Under the pieces are notes generated by a model. It was not told where the DNA came from and ran no database searches. It saw only the letters and a program-made list of their open reading frames with translations. Of a DNA stretch of 64,000 nt, positions 55,796 to 64,000 are shown one piece after another (the stretch's first letter is position 1; every line of letters starts with the position of its first letter). A program made the position numbers and the translations under genes. Origin of the DNA: an uncultured Pelagibacteraceae bacterium. GTDB lineage: Bacteria; Pseudomonadota; Alphaproteobacteria; Pelagibacterales; AG-422-B15. The stretch spans positions 1-64,000 of the forward strand of contig CACCND010000003.1 of NCBI GenBank assembly GCA_902547315.1, in the 5' to 3' direction.

Positions 55796-57309
55796 GCAAA
55801 GGCCTTTTGTGATTTTAAGATAACACTTCGTGTTTCAGATGGATTAATTACTGCATCGATTTCAAGGTGAGCAGCTGCTTCTATAGCTTTTCCTTTATCA
55901 TAGAGTTTTTCAACTAGACTATTAAATAATTCCTCTCTTTTTGAATTATCTTTAACCTTTTCTAACTCTTTTTTAAACCCAAGTTTTACAGCTCCTTCTA
56001 GGCCCATTGCTCCAAACTCACCTGTTGGCCAAGCTGCTGTATAAACTGGTTCATGAAGACTTCCACCAACCATTGCCTGGGCTCCAAGTCCATAACCTTT
56101 TCTTAAAAAAATTGCAGTTAAAGGTACTTTTATTTTTGATCCAATCTTAAAGAGATTTGACATTCTTCTAACAGCCCCGTCTTTCTCACTGTCTGGTCCT
56201 ACCATAAATCCAGGTGTATCAACTAAGGAGATAATGGGTAAGCCATATTCACTACACATTTCAATAAAAGAAGATGCTTTATCTGCTCCTTCGGAGTCAA
56301 TTGCACCACCTAAATATTGACTATCATTTGCCAATAATCCAAAAGGCTTTCCTTCTATTCTAATAAAGCATGAAACAATACCTTTTCCGTAATCAGGTTT
56401 TATTTCAGTAAATTCGCCAATATCAGAAATTATTTTTATAATATGTCGAACTGGATAAGACCATCTTCTATCTTTGGGCATAATATTACTCAGCTTCTTC
56501 TGATCATCAGCTTTCCAATCTTTAATTTCGCCTTGAAAGTATGAGAGTATTTTTTTAGCAATATTGGTTGCGTCCTTTTCGTCTTCAGCAACATAATCAA
56601 TTACTCCATTATTTCTTTGAATGTCTACTGGTCCTATTTCTTTTGGATCAAACTTTCCAAGTCCGCCTCCTTCAATCATTGCAGGACCTGCCATTCCAAT
56701 CCAAGAATTCTTTGTAGCAATTCGAACGTCCGCACTACCAAAAAGAGCTGCATTACCAGCAAAGCAAAATCCATTATTTATAGCAATTCTCAAACATCTA
56801 CCATACAAGCTTGCCCAAAGTGCAAACGAAGGCACATGTAAACCAGCAACAGATGTTGTTACATCTGTGTCTCCAGGCCTTCCTCCTCCACCTTCAGTAT
56901 AAATGACTATTGGAAGTTTAAACTCTTTTGCTTTTTCACAGATGCGATCAAGTTTCATATGATGAAAAAAACCTTGAGTACCTGCCAATACTGAGTAGTC
57001 ATAAATTATACTAACCGCATCAGACTTTTCCTCACCAATAAGATCAGAATTGATTTTACAAAATCCAGTAATAATACCGTCTGCTGCAGTATTGATTTGA
57101 AGATCCTCATATTTTCTTCTGTTTCTTTGAGCCGCTACTGCAAAAGCTCCGTACTCTAAAAAACTTTGATTATCAACTAAGTGATCGAGATTTTCTCGTG
57201 CTGTTCTTAGTCCAAGTTCATGCCTTTTGTTTTTTGCTTCAGTTCGAGTTTCATCACTTAATTTTTCTAGTCTATCAAGAAATTGAGACAAATTAGGATT
57301 ATCATTCAT
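55792..57309 (-). CDS. Acyl-CoA carboxyltransferase (PccB/MmdA-like)
   Basis: This is a 505-residue carboxyltransferase of the biotin-dependent type. Typical parts are YTEGGGGRPGDTD, NAALFGSADVRIATKNSWIG, the oxyanion-loop region SLVDTPGFMVGPDSEKDGAVR and GAQAMVGGSLHEPVYTAAWP, ending in LEIDAVINPSETRSVIL. No biotin carboxylase or BCCP gene is adjacent, so the partner is elsewhere or the enzyme uses another carboxyl route. It is first in a two-gene unit with the maleate isomerase-like gene. Confidence 0.85.
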   Translation of the reverse strand: MNDNPNLSQFLDRLEKLSDETRTEAKNKRHELGLRTARENLDHLVDNQSFLEYGAFAVAAQRNRRKYEDLQINTAADGIITGFCKINSDLIGEEKSDAVSIIYDYSVLAGTQGFFHHMKLDRICEKAKEFKLPIVIYTEGGGGRPGDTDVTTSVAGLHVPSFALWASLYGRCLRIAINNGFCFAGNAALFGSADVRIATKNSWIGMAGPAMIEGGGLGKFDPKEIGPVDIQRNNGVIDYVAEDEKDATNIAKKILSYFQGEIKDWKADDQKKLSNIMPKDRRWSYPVRHIIKIISDIGEFTEIKPDYGKGIVSCFIRIEGKPFGLLANDSQYLGGAIDSEGADKASSFIEMCSEYGLPIISLVDTPGFMVGPDSEKDGAVRRMSNLFKIGSKIKVPLTAIFLRKGYGLGAQAMVGGSLHEPVYTAAWPTGEFGAMGLEGAVKLGFKKELEKVKDNSKREELFNSLVEKLYDKGKAIEAAAHLEIDAVINPSETRSVILKSQKAFA

Positions 57310-57315
57310 ATTTGA

Positions 57316-57843
57316 TCACAGCATTTTTTTTAAAATTGGGTCTTTTTGTATGAGATGATGATACACAACAGCACCTAAATGAATAGTGAAAAGAAGTACC
57401 AAAAAATATGCTGAAATAACATGAACAACGTGGAATTGGTCCGCAAGGTCGTAGTTGAAGTAGTCAATGTAGACCTTAGAAACAATAAAATTTACTTCCT
57501 CTCCAGAAAGTAAAAGTTTTAAGATTCCGCTGACAGTAATCAAAAGAAGCGTAACATAAAAAAGTCCATGTACTGCTTTTGATGCTATCAACTGTAATTT
57601 ATTTACAGCTGAAGTTATTGGCTTTGGATTCAAAAATTTCCAAATCAATCTGAGCAATGTTAAATAAAAAATACTTATACCGATAACGATATGAATGTTT
57701 TCAACTTTTAATTTAAATTGAGAAAACTCCAAATTATCCAAATAAAATCCTAAAGGTAGTTGAAATATTAGAATTAAAAAAGTGAGCCAGTGAAAGAGTC
57801 GAGCAAGAACCCCATAACTGCTATTGTTATTTTTAACTTTCAT
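57316..57843 (-). CDS. Cytochrome b561
   Basis: This is a 175-residue four-helix membrane protein carrying two b hemes. Candidate ligands are His in LFHWLTFLILIF, VENIHIVIGISIF, AVHGLFYVTLLL and the last helix HVVHVISAYFLVLLFTIHLG. It probably passes electrons from quinol to a periplasmic acceptor. It is divergent by 16 bases from a cytochrome c', a likely partner. Confidence 0.87.
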   Translation of the reverse strand: MKVKNNNSSYGVLARLFHWLTFLILIFQLPLGFYLDNLEFSQFKLKVENIHIVIGISIFYLTLLRLIWKFLNPKPITSAVNKLQLIASKAVHGLFYVTLLLITVSGILKLLLSGEEVNFIVSKVYIDYFNYDLADQFHVVHVISAYFLVLLFTIHLGAVVYHHLIQKDPILKKML

Positions 57844-57859
57844 AATATATATTTAGAAT

Positions 57860-58312
57860 ATGAAAATAATTTTGCAAATATTGCTTTCATCAATTTCAGC
57901 TTCTCTTTTATTTGTTTTTGTTAGTTTTGCTGACGATCATGGAAAAATTATAAAAGAAAGAAAATCACTATTTAAGCAAAATTATAGCCATGCAAAAAGA
58001 ATGTCTGCAGAAATACCAAAAGGTAATAATGATAAAGTCATAGAGCTCTCTGAAAGAATGAGCATGAATTACGATAAACTTGTTGATCTTTTTCCTGACA
58101 ATTCAAAAACAGGTTATGATACAGAAGCTTTACCAACTATTTGGCTTCAAAAAGATGAATTTAACGCTTTGATGATTGAAACCTCAGATAAAGTCAAAGA
58201 ATTTTCTCGAATTGCTGCTAGCCTTACAGGAGATGAATTAAAAGAGGCTCAAAAGAATTTAATTTGGTCAAGTTGTAAAGCTTGCCATGATAAATTTAGA
58301 ATGCCTCATTAG
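57860..58312 (+). CDS. Cytochrome c' / c556-type class II cytochrome
   Basis: This is a 150-residue periplasmic heme protein. There is an N-terminal signal peptide (about 1-24, ending VSFADD) and the class II CxxCH near the C-terminus: Cys139, Cys142, His143 in SSCKACHDKFR. The middle is helical. It is read outward from the same short gap as cytochrome b561 and may be its electron partner. Its 3' end overlaps the YjbQ gene by 4 bases. Confidence 0.88.
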   Translation: MKIILQILLSSISASLLFVFVSFADDHGKIIKERKSLFKQNYSHAKRMSAEIPKGNNDKVIELSERMSMNYDKLVDLFPDNSKTGYDTEALPTIWLQKDEFNALMIETSDKVKEFSRIAASLTGDELKEAQKNLIWSSCKACHDKFRMPH

Positions 58313-58731
58313 GCAATCACTGTCATTGAAATAATTCTTTTTATTCCAAGATCACTATTCTTATATCGGTGTTCAAATAAATACACTCCCTGCCATATAC
58401 CAAGATCAAGTTTTTTTTCTTTAATTGGAATACTTAGCGTTGTGTTTGTTAGAGAAGATTTAATATGTGCAGGCATATCATCTGGACCCTCTTCACTATG
58501 TAAGTAATTATCCTTTTCGGGTACTATTTTGTCGTAATAATTTTCTAGATCTTTAAGAACGTTAGGGTCAGCGTTTTCCTGAATAATTAGAGATGCGGAT
58601 GTGTGTTTGATAAAAATAGTGCAGATACCTCTTGATATTCTATGTTTGCTAATAGCTTGATTTATAATGTCTGTAATATTATAGAGCCCTTTTCCTTCAA
58701 CAACTATTTCAAGTTCTTTTTGAATTAACAT
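58309..58731 (-). CDS. YjbQ/UPF0047-family protein
   Basis: This is a 140-residue protein of the UPF0047 family. Conserved residues are visible in IFIKHTSASLIIQENADPN, YLHSEEGPDDMPAHIKSSL and GIWQGVYLFEHR, a set of His, Glu and Asp that form a metal site in known structures. Thiamine-phosphate synthase activity has been reported for relatives; the true role is unsettled. Confidence 0.88.
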   Translation of the reverse strand: MLIQKELEIVVEGKGLYNITDIINQAISKHRISRGICTIFIKHTSASLIIQENADPNVLKDLENYYDKIVPEKDNYLHSEEGPDDMPAHIKSSLTNTTLSIPIKEKKLDLGIWQGVYLFEHRYKNSDLGIKRIISMTVIA

Positions 58732-58775
58732 TTTGATATCAATATATGTAAAATTAAATTAAGTTTACAACAACA

Positions 58776-60236
58776 ATGAAGAATAATGTATCTCTTTCTG
58801 ATCCAGGATGGAATTTACAATATAGTTATACCCAAATATCTGACAAACTGTTCTCAGAATTAAAACCAGACGCAGTTAATAATCCAAGCACTGTCATTAT
58901 TAATCATAAGCTGGCCAAAAAACTTGGCCTAAATTTAAAAGGGATCTCTGAAAAAGACCTATCAAATTTATTTTCAGGAAATCAATTGCCTTATGGCGCG
59001 AAGCCATTCGCACAAGCTTATGCTGGGCATCAATTTGGACAGTTCACAATTCTTGGTGACGGCAGAGCTCACGTTGTCGGTGAACAAATTACCCCAGAGG
59101 GTGAAATATTTGATATTCAGTATAAAGGTTCTGGACGAACACCTTATTCAAGAGGTGGAGATGGTAAGGCTGCATTGGGACCGATGTTACGTGAATATTT
59201 AATTAGCGAAGCAATGTATTATTTAGGTATTCCAACTACAAGAAGTTTAGCAGTTGTTAGGACCGGTGAAAAAGTTTACCGAGAAGTTCCATTAAAAGGA
59301 TCTATTTTAACACGAGTAGCAAGCAGCCACATTAGAATTGGTACTTTTCAGTTTTTAGCAGCACACAAAGATTATCAAAGCATGAAATCTCTTCTAGATT
59401 TCTCAATAAAAAGACATTTTAGTGATTTAAAATTCTCCGAAAATATAGCGGTTGAATTCATAAAAGCTGTAATGCAAAAACAGATAAACTTGATTGTAGA
59501 ATGGATGCGTGTTGGATTTATTCATGGAGTCATGAATACTGATAACTCAACAATATCAGGAGAGACAATTGATTATGGGCCTTGCGCTTTCATGGATCAT
59601 TATGATGCCAATACTGTTTTTAGCTCAATTGATACGCAAGGAAGATATTCTTTTGTCAATCAACCCTCAATAATTCAATGGAATTTAGTCAGATTAGCAG
59701 AGTGCTTATTACCACTCATCGATAAAGACGAGAAAAGATCAATTGAAATTGCTCAAAATCTTTTAAACACTTTTAGTTCCTTATTTAAGGACAGATGGCT
59801 TCAAATGATGAGAAAAAAACTAGGTATTAAAGATCAAAGCGAAGATGATGAAGAACTCATCAACAACTTGATCAAATGGATGCAACAAAAAAAACCGGAT
59901 TTTACAAATACATTTTGTAATCTAATGAATTATGATCATGCAGCCGATAAAGAATTTGAAGATGATGAGTTTAATAATTGGAAAAGCGAATGGAAAGAAA
60001 GAGTTAAAAGTAAGGAATATTTAGAAGTGATGATGAGTTGCAATCCAATTTTAATTCCTAGAAATTATTTGGTTGAAGAGGCGCTCAGTGAAGCCGAAAT
60101 AGATGGAAAGCTTGATAAGTTTAATGAGCTTAACGAAATAATTTCTTCACCTTACCAGTTAAAAAAAGTAAACAACAAATATTTGGAAACACCAACTAAA
60201 ACAAATATTCCCTATAAAACTTTTTGCGGGACTTAA
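58776..60236 (+). CDS. selO: Protein adenylyltransferase SelO (YdiU)
   Basis: This 486-residue pseudokinase-fold enzyme transfers AMP to proteins. Marker stretches are AQAYAGHQFGQFTILGDGRA, IQYKGSGRTPYSRGGDGKAA, the RGxxS-like TRVASSHIRIGTF and the metal site HGVMNTDNSTISGETIDYG followed by PCAFMD. The C-terminus ends KTFCGT, the common non-selenocysteine bacterial end. Redox-stress control is the reported role in E. coli. It lies convergent to the amino-acid permease. Confidence 0.93.
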   Translation: MKNNVSLSDPGWNLQYSYTQISDKLFSELKPDAVNNPSTVIINHKLAKKLGLNLKGISEKDLSNLFSGNQLPYGAKPFAQAYAGHQFGQFTILGDGRAHVVGEQITPEGEIFDIQYKGSGRTPYSRGGDGKAALGPMLREYLISEAMYYLGIPTTRSLAVVRTGEKVYREVPLKGSILTRVASSHIRIGTFQFLAAHKDYQSMKSLLDFSIKRHFSDLKFSENIAVEFIKAVMQKQINLIVEWMRVGFIHGVMNTDNSTISGETIDYGPCAFMDHYDANTVFSSIDTQGRYSFVNQPSIIQWNLVRLAECLLPLIDKDEKRSIEIAQNLLNTFSSLFKDRWLQMMRKKLGIKDQSEDDEELINNLIKWMQQKKPDFTNTFCNLMNYDHAADKEFEDDEFNNWKSEWKERVKSKEYLEVMMSCNPILIPRNYLVEEALSEAEIDGKLDKFNELNEIISSPYQLKKVNNKYLETPTKTNIPYKTFCGT

Positions 60237-60991
60237 TAAACCTTCAGTCTCTTTTCAAGACGTCTTACTAAAAAAGAAACTACTAAAATGAGGACTAAAT
60301 ATTCTAATACTAAAAATGTATAAATTTCCAAAGGTCGATACTGACTAACTACGAGCTCATTAGCCTTCCTCGTTAACTCATTCAGACCAATGATTGATAC
60401 AAGGGATGACATTTTGAGCATGTAAACAAATTGATTGCCCAATGCAGGTAATATTATTCGAACTGCTTGTGGTAACGTGATGTGGTAGAAAATTTGAAAA
60501 AAATTCATACCCATGGATGAACCGGCTTCTTTTTGGCCTTTGGGCACAGCTTGGATTCCAGATCTAAAAATCTCTGCTATAAATGGGCTTTCACAGATAC
60601 TTAATGCAATAATCCCCGCAGTAAATGCAGTAAAATTTAGGTTTAGCAAAACAGGTAATCCATAGTAAACCCATAAAATCATGACTAAAACTGGTATTGC
60701 TCGAATTATCTCTGTATAGCCAACATTTATGTAGTTAAGAGCTCTGTTTCTTGAAATGCTTGCAACAGAGACAATTAAGCCCAAAAATATTGCTATTATA
60801 ATTGAAATTACCGACAGAATTATGGTGTAACCCAAACCACCAATTAAGAATTCTATATTTGATAGTCCAATTTTATTATTTGGCAGAATTACATACCAAC
60901 CCCATTGATAATTTGATGAACATCCTGCTAATACTAATAAAGACAAAAGCATTAGGAAGACATTGATTTTTCCAGCTATGTTGAAATTCAT
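60233..60991 (-). CDS. Polar amino-acid ABC transporter permease
   Basis: This is a 252-residue permease of the HisM/GlnP type. The family EAA loop is GQKEAGSSMGMNFFQIFYHI followed by TLPQAVRIILPALGNQFVYM; GYTEIIRAIPVLVMILWVYYG precedes it. The N-terminus looks like a lipoprotein signal: LLSLLVLAGCSSNYQWGW with Cys24, an odd feature for a permease but one I recall in relatives. It is divergent, by 73 bases, from the binding-protein gene; the ATPase is not in the window. Confidence 0.88.
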   Translation of the reverse strand: MNFNIAGKINVFLMLLSLLVLAGCSSNYQWGWYVILPNNKIGLSNIEFLIGGLGYTIILSVISIIIAIFLGLIVSVASISRNRALNYINVGYTEIIRAIPVLVMILWVYYGLPVLLNLNFTAFTAGIIALSICESPFIAEIFRSGIQAVPKGQKEAGSSMGMNFFQIFYHITLPQAVRIILPALGNQFVYMLKMSSLVSIIGLNELTRKANELVVSQYRPLEIYTFLVLEYLVLILVVSFLVRRLEKRLKVY

Positions 60992-61064
60992 GATAAAAAA
61001 TATAATTATATTATTTAAATATAAACGTATAATTTTTAAAAAATATTAAAAAGAGGAAAATCAT

Positions 61065-61829
61065 ATGAAGCTCATTCAAGCCTTATTAATTTCTATTGCA
61101 TTATTTATCTCATCTTTATCACATGCATCAACTCTAGATGAAATTATGAAAACTGGTGTACTTAAAGTCGGAACAACTGGCGATTTTCCGGGCTGGAGCT
61201 TTATGAATCCTGAAACGAATGAATACGAAGGTTACGATATTGATGTAGCAAAAAAACTCGCTGAAGATATGGGTGTTGACATTGAGTTTGTTGCAACAGA
61301 TTGGAAAAATCTTGTTTCAGGTGTGGTGGCCTCTAAATACCACATGACATCCAGCGCTTCAATAACGACTAAGAGAGCACTTACCGCTGGTTATTCAAAT
61401 TCATATTATGGTACTGGAACGGTAGCAATGACTCTGGCTATGAATTTAGAAAATATTGGAAGCTGGGATAACATTAATGATGCCAATACAACAGTTGCTG
61501 TTACGCTCGGAACAGTGTTTGAAAATGAAGCTAAAAAATCGTTTCCAGATTCTAAAATTGTGATGGTTGAAGCTCCTGCACGTGAATATCAAGAAGTGTT
61601 GTCAGGAAGAGCTGATGTATCATTAACAAGCAAAGTTGATGCATTAAAGCTTATCAATTTATATCCAGAGCTATCAATCATAAATATTGATGAGCCTAAA
61701 AATGCAAAACTATTCGCAATTTTGTTACCGAGAGGTGACCAAGAATGGATAAATTTTATAAATCATTGGATTTCAGATCAAAAAAATAAAGGATTTTTTA
61801 ATCAAACGGCATCAAAGTTTGGATTATAA
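61065..61829 (+). CDS. Amino-acid-binding periplasmic protein (SBP family 3)
   Basis: This is a 254-residue binding protein with a signal peptide (cleavage near SHA-ST, residue 21). The pattern is standard: MKTGVLKVGTTGDFPGWSFM, YDIDVAKKLAEDMGVDIEFV, DWKNLVSGVVASKYHM and VAVTLGTVFENEA. A clear TATAAT (61028-61033) and AGAGGAA support expression. The partner permease is divergent. Its last 28 bases overlap the convergent MATE gene. The ligand is a polar amino acid or similar; not resolved. Confidence 0.9.
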   Translation: MKLIQALLISIALFISSLSHASTLDEIMKTGVLKVGTTGDFPGWSFMNPETNEYEGYDIDVAKKLAEDMGVDIEFVATDWKNLVSGVVASKYHMTSSASITTKRALTAGYSNSYYGTGTVAMTLAMNLENIGSWDNINDANTTVAVTLGTVFENEAKKSFPDSKIVMVEAPAREYQEVLSGRADVSLTSKVDALKLINLYPELSIINIDEPKNAKLFAILLPRGDQEWINFINHWISDQKNKGFFNQTASKFGL

Positions 61830-63163
61830 TTTTTTTGCATGAAGCCTATTTGGTAAGTCGAAAATTTGTAGACTGCAGCTGCAAATATGTAGTTAATTAT
61901 TAATATCACTAAAAACATTGTAGTAAAATCAACTTTTAAATAGAGAACTGCAACGGAAAGTCCGCAGACTGGTAATATCACCATTCTCATTAAATTAATT
62001 ATCATTTGATAATGTGGTTTTTTAAGTCCTTGAAGTAATGCTGACGAAATAAAGAAAATTGGATAGCAAGGTCCGGCAAATGCAGCGATCTTCAGGTAAG
62101 TTGATCCATAATAAATAATTTCTTTATTATCGCTAAAAAAGACCATGATGTAGTTTGATAAAAAGAAAATAAATATTCCACATATAGCCATAAAGAAAGT
62201 CCCATAAAAAATTGACTTATTATAAGTCTCATGAATTCTAATAAAATTCATAGCACCAAAATTTTGACCAACTAAAGCAAGAGTAGAGGCATTTAAGCCT
62301 AAAACAGGTAATAGAAAAAGTTGTTCAAAGCGGATTGCTGCGCCGTATCCCCCAGCTGAATAATCTCCGTAGGTTGAAACATAAAATAATAATACAAAAA
62401 CCCCCAAACCAATGAACATCATTGAAATTGTAGCAGGAACTGCTTGAGTTAAAATTTCCTTTTGTAAATTATATTTGGGAACGAAGCATTGTGGGTAAAG
62501 AAATTTTTTTAAATTTGTCTTATTTACTTTTATAACAATATAAATTAGTCCAAACAGTTGTGAACACAAAGTTGCTAAGGCTATACCCTTCACTCCCATT
62601 GCAGGAATAAAGTATATTCCATAAATAAATGTGGGATTCAAAACTAGATTAAGAAAGAATGAAATAATTAGAACATTTCTTAAAGACTTTGTATCCCCTT
62701 TAGAAGCTAGAAATGAATTAATAGTCAATTGTAAAAAAAACAGTGAGGCACCAATGAAAATTACATCCATATAGTCTTTTGCATAAAATATAATTTCAGG
62801 ATTTGTTTTCAAAAATATTAGAATAGGTTCTGTTCCATAAATTCCAACCATCGTAACAAAAGCAGATACAATTAAGCTAGTAAGAATAGCCTGCGCAAGA
62901 AGGAGAGATGCTTTTTTCTCATCATTTTTTCCAAGAGCATTTGAAATTAGCGCTGTAACTCCTATGGATAAACCTGCAGTAAATCCTATAATAATGAAGT
63001 AAATTGGAAATGATTTTGCAATAGCAGTGATAGCATCTGGCGATATTAATCCAGCAAATTTAACATCAACGATGTTATAGAGTGTTTGAAAAAGAGTACC
63101 AATACTTGAAGGGATTGCAATTCGCCTTATTAAAGTTGAAATATTATCTTTAGTCAGATCCAT
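61802..63163 (-). CDS. MATE-family efflux transporter
   Basis: This is a 453-residue multidrug/toxin extrusion protein with twelve helices in two halves (IRRIAIPSSIGTLFQTLYNI at the start, then DVKFAGLISPDAITAIA; second half GYGAAIRFEQLFLLPVLGL and VGQNFGAMNFIRI). It probably uses a Na+ or H+ gradient. The stop lies inside the end of the binding-protein gene on the other strand. Confidence 0.9.
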   Translation of the reverse strand: MDLTKDNISTLIRRIAIPSSIGTLFQTLYNIVDVKFAGLISPDAITAIAKSFPIYFIIIGFTAGLSIGVTALISNALGKNDEKKASLLLAQAILTSLIVSAFVTMVGIYGTEPILIFLKTNPEIIFYAKDYMDVIFIGASLFFLQLTINSFLASKGDTKSLRNVLIISFFLNLVLNPTFIYGIYFIPAMGVKGIALATLCSQLFGLIYIVIKVNKTNLKKFLYPQCFVPKYNLQKEILTQAVPATISMMFIGLGVFVLLFYVSTYGDYSAGGYGAAIRFEQLFLLPVLGLNASTLALVGQNFGAMNFIRIHETYNKSIFYGTFFMAICGIFIFFLSNYIMVFFSDNKEIIYYGSTYLKIAAFAGPCYPIFFISSALLQGLKKPHYQMIINLMRMVILPVCGLSVAVLYLKVDFTTMFLVILIINYIFAAAVYKFSTYQIGFMQKNYNPNFDAV

Positions 63164-63247
63164 AACATCAAGTTATACCTTCTATTTAGATATGAATATT
63201 TTGCAAATCTAAATGTAAAGTTAATTTAATTTTTATCATTAAAACAA

Positions 63248-63276
63248 TTTACTTTTAGTCTATATATAGCTATAAG
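63248..63276 (+). promoter_or_regulatory. Sigma-70-type promoter and leader of the cold-shock gene
   Basis: TTTACT (63248-63253), a 17-base spacer and TATAAG (63271-63276) lie in the 193-base gap after the MATE gene. The predicted leader is about 75 bases, ending in AAAAGGA (63341-63347). Long cold-shock leaders often act as thermosensors; I see no strong hairpin here. Confidence 0.55.
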
Positions 63277-63356
63277 ATCCGTCTAAAGATTACGTTTTTG
63301 TTCCTTTTTTTTGGAGTAATACGAAGTCTAAATTAAATAAAAAAGGAATAACAACT

Positions 63357-63563
63357 ATGGCTACTGGTACTGTTAAATGGTTTAATCCAAAAAAGGGTTA
63401 TGGATTTATTGCTCCTGAAGAAGGCGATAAAGATATCTTTGTTCACATCACAGCTGTTCAAGCTGCGGGTATGAAAAAATTGGATGAAGGCCAAAAACTA
63501 TCATACGATGCTGAGGAAAAGGATGGAAAAGTCTCAGCGGTAAATCTACAAGCAGCAGAATAA
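63357..63563 (+). CDS. cspA: Cold-shock protein, CspA family
   Basis: This is a 68-residue OB-fold RNA chaperone: [20 protein letters not shown] contains RNP1, and [11 protein letters not shown] contains RNP2. It melts mRNA secondary structure. Its stop is adjacent to the stop of the HTH gene on the minus strand. The name is at family level, as paralogues probably exist. Confidence 0.93.
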   Translation: MATGTVKWFNPKKGYGFIAPEEGDKDIFVHITAVQAAGMKKLDEGQKLSYDAEEKDGKVSAVNLQAAE

Positions 63564-63941
63564 TTAAGCTGCCTTATCTATCATATCTAGCCACATTGTG
63601 AATTCATCAATTAATTCACTTGCTGGCTGGATTATCTTAACTCTCTTATCTTTTGAGCTAACTTGAGTAACAAGTGATCCTTTGCTTATTTCATCGTTAA
63701 TAAAATTAATTATAGTTGCTCTCGAAGCAAGATCTGACATGTTTTTTGTTAGATATTCCTTTGTGCATTCAATCTTATTATCATTAGAGTCAAAATATAG
63801 TCTCATTATCTCATAGCATATTCTAATACCATAAACTGATCGGCGAAAGTGACTTAAACGGCTGAAGATTTTTCTGTCACCCGCACTTTCAAAAACTTTA
63901 ATCTGTTTCACCACCTGCTCAAAAATTTTTTCAGTTTTCAT
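63564..63941 (-). CDS. Small winged-helix-like DNA-binding protein, unknown
   Basis: This is a 125-residue protein. The C-terminal two thirds read like a MarR/winged-helix fold: ECTKEYLTKNMSDLASRAT would be the recognition helices and SLVTQVSSKDKRVKIIQPA the beta wing. The N-terminal half is basic and helical. I chose ATG 63941, which has GAGG upstream; a TTG at 63956 opens the frame earlier. Effector and target are unknown. The 59 bases after it to the window end show nothing clear. Confidence 0.6.
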   Translation of the reverse strand: MKTEKIFEQVVKQIKVFESAGDRKIFSRLSHFRRSVYGIRICYEIMRLYFDSNDNKIECTKEYLTKNMSDLASRATIINFINDEISKGSLVTQVSSKDKRVKIIQPASELIDEFTMWLDMIDKAA

Positions 63942-64000
63942 AAAATACCTCAACAATAATTTCAGAAACTATTATTAAATAATATGGATAATTATTAATA

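Noticed and set aside
1-64000. CRISPR arrays, insertion sequences, prophage or integrase genes
   Set aside because: I saw no regularly spaced repeats, transposase motifs or terminal inverted repeats, and gene order is continuous with normal alphaproteobacterial blocks.

Overview
The window is a densely packed stretch of AT-rich chromosome (about one third G+C by eye) from an alphaproteobacterium, most likely a streamlined marine planktonic lineage. The lineage call rests on gene order and families. These are aroA-cmk-rpsA-ihfB-pyrF-trpF-trpB-trpA-accD-folC next to trxA, a FYDLN-acid zinc-ribbon protein, the rnd-kdsD-lptC-lptA-lptB block, an NDUFA9-like epimerase, and many ATGA, TAATG or zero-base gene junctions. 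I see no insertion sequence, prophage, integrase or CRISPR array.

Layout. 1-10028 is an amine uptake and catabolism region. It holds a polyamine-type ABC transporter (permeases, ATPase and a convergent lipoprotein binding protein), an amidase, and a plus-strand operon. That operon encodes a GbcA-like oxygenase that has lost its Rieske cluster domain, a PuuA-like glutamine synthetase homologue, an AlaX-type editing protein and an ECHDC3-like crotonase. 10076-16328 holds a TerB/J-domain protein, small ORFs, pdxH, a cation diffusion facilitator, and a chain with SH3, nuclease, unknown zinc-type, exonuclease I and RmuC proteins. 16423-26261 holds trxA convergent with the long aroA-to-folC operon, whose TrpA and TrpB are both unusually divergent. 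26355-31871 carries the FYDLN protein, tRNA-Ala, LPS export and Kdo genes, RNase D and UppP. 32031-39090 is gltD-gltB-queG, with two matching palindromes upstream. 39095-43680 holds small-molecule and envelope genes (SDR, EamA, hydrolase, two glycosyltransferases). 43706-52089 is a translation block: a TGS-less thrS, infC with an AUA start, rpmI, rplT, pheS, pheT, lepA and tRNA-Ser. 52155-63941 is a mixed accessory part with a nucleosidase, MFS, LysE, MATE and amino-acid ABC transporters, a carboxyltransferase/isomerase pair, cytochromes, SelO and a cold-shock gene.

The strongest candidates for something undescribed are four. First, the Rieske-less oxygenase homologue inside the amine operon. 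Second, a GC-rich structured RNA with a UUCG hairpin and an intrinsic terminator just before a LysE-family exporter (about 54307-54411), with mutually exclusive pairings typical of an attenuator or riboswitch. Third, the co-divergent TrpA/TrpB pair with altered active-site positions. Fourth, a pair of 17-bp TGTCA-N7-TGACW palindromes in front of glutamate synthase. All functions are inferred from reading the sequence; no database search was run.
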